From: Limisphaerales bacterium
GTDB lineage: Bacteria; Verrucomicrobiota; Verrucomicrobiia; Limisphaerales; UBA11358
Reading direction: 5' to 3'
DNA length: 42,173 nucleotides
Assembly (NCBI GenBank): GCA_003134375.1
Contig: PLAY01000128.1
Location: 1 to 42,173 of the forward strand
Positions 41,710 to 42,173 of this stretch are shown piece after piece. The position numbers and the translations under genes were made by a program. How positions within the stretch are numbered: the first letter of the stretch is position 1; the number at the start of each line of letters is the position of its first letter. Below the pieces are notes generated by a model. It was not told the origin of the DNA. It searched no databases and was given only the letters and a program-made list of their open reading frames with translations.

Positions 41710-42173
41710 CCTCGGCGCCAACTGAAACGTGTCAATCACCGGGAGAGACGGGAGACCGAATCCACTCGCCACGGACCGGCGGCCAGTATTTTTCGGAGAT
41801 GCTCCGTTGCGCGCCCAGCGTCCTCGTAAAGCTTTGCCACGCGGCAGGCTGTGGACTATCGGCTGCAAGATTGCCGAAAACGCAGATGGAAGGTGGAAGA
41901 TTGAAGATGGCCAATGGGCGCGCGGCAGCACGGCCTTACCACAGACAGAAATCAATTCGTGTCCGTTTGTGTCCACCTGCTCGCGATTTATCGGAGTTCG
42001 CGGTGAAGATTTTTTGTTCCCTTCGTTTCCTTCTGTAAAAATGTACGGCCCGGCTTTGCGGTCTTTGCGCCTTTTGGCGGCAAAAAAGTTTTTGGATTTT
42101 ACTTTAAAAACGGACGCCCCGGCGGTGCGTCCCTACCTTTGCGCTTTTTGCGGTGTGCATCTCAATAGTTCCC
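41710..42173. repeat. Repeat-rich right end of the window
   Basis: 464 bp without a convincing gene. The section at 42106-42145 is the exact inverted mate of 34700-34740, and a ctttgcg/ctttgcgcctttt unit run follows it, of the same family as 34680-34710. Nothing else recognised. Confidence 0.8.

Overview
The window looks like a chromosomal segment of a GC-rich Verrucomicrobium, most like the Pedosphaera/Limisphaera lineage. The signs are H-X9-DG-type pseudopilins with an [20 protein letters not shown]-like leader, hopanoid-type genes next to an NtrC-type two-component pair, a homospermidine synthase operon, and intergenic DNA crowded with short dispersed repeats. This placement is inferred from gene content and style; there is no rRNA or tRNA gene to confirm it.

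Layout. 1-18049 is housekeeping chromosome: rimO, an AAA+ ATPase, a 3'-5' exonuclease, a pseudopilin, an MTAN/HpnG-like nucleosidase, a minus-strand hopanoid-type cluster (small membrane protein - hpnD - hpnK - SMR-like membrane protein), a PilS/PilR-like sensor/regulator pair, coaC, gmk, yicC, a class C beta-lactamase-like enzyme of foreign base composition, a vapBC-type pair, and rluD-lspA. 18050-28860 is an AT-richer integrated element of about 10.8 kb. 28861-34652 returns to chromosome: a NYN-domain gene, a VWA protein, a mosaic membrane protein, a cyclophilin, and a homospermidine synthase-decarboxylase operon. 34653-42173 is an accessory, repeat-rich stretch: vsr, hicB-hicA, two gene remnants, a membrane-anchored beta-lactamase-like protein, an unknown exported protein and a second pseudopilin.

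The element. A large serine recombinase gene (27144-28769, minus) lies at its right end. The element has split a NYN-domain gene. The native first 11 codons plus core are stranded at 18018-18056, and the native remainder starts at 28854. The two joints share the 7-bp core CAGCCTG. The element supplies its own copy of the first 11 codons at 28768. That copy differs from the stranded native copy at six bases, all synonymous third positions, so the gene is kept open with 18 extra codons. This resembles SXT-type elements, which replace the 5' end of prfC. Inside the element are a resolvase-size serine recombinase, a large-serine-recombinase fragment lacking its catalytic domain, a DUF3102-like protein, a possible phage gp45-type sliding clamp without a polymerase, a cargo block (possible PIN-like protein + trypco2-like protein, a membrane protein, a DUF2059 protein), and an apparently non-coding, highly structured stretch of about 0.8 kb at 22860-23694 that is the best candidate for an undescribed large RNA.

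Repeats. Many host intergenic repeats are arrays of 7-bp units, each array with its own sequence, often in inverted pairs. Several have entered genes without breaking the frame: three insertions in rimO, two in vsr, and the N-terminus of gmk. A separate palindromic repeat is inserted in the nucleosidase. These behave like the palindromic elements known inside Rickettsia proteins and the heptanucleotide STRR repeats of cyanobacteria, but I know of no description of this combination here.
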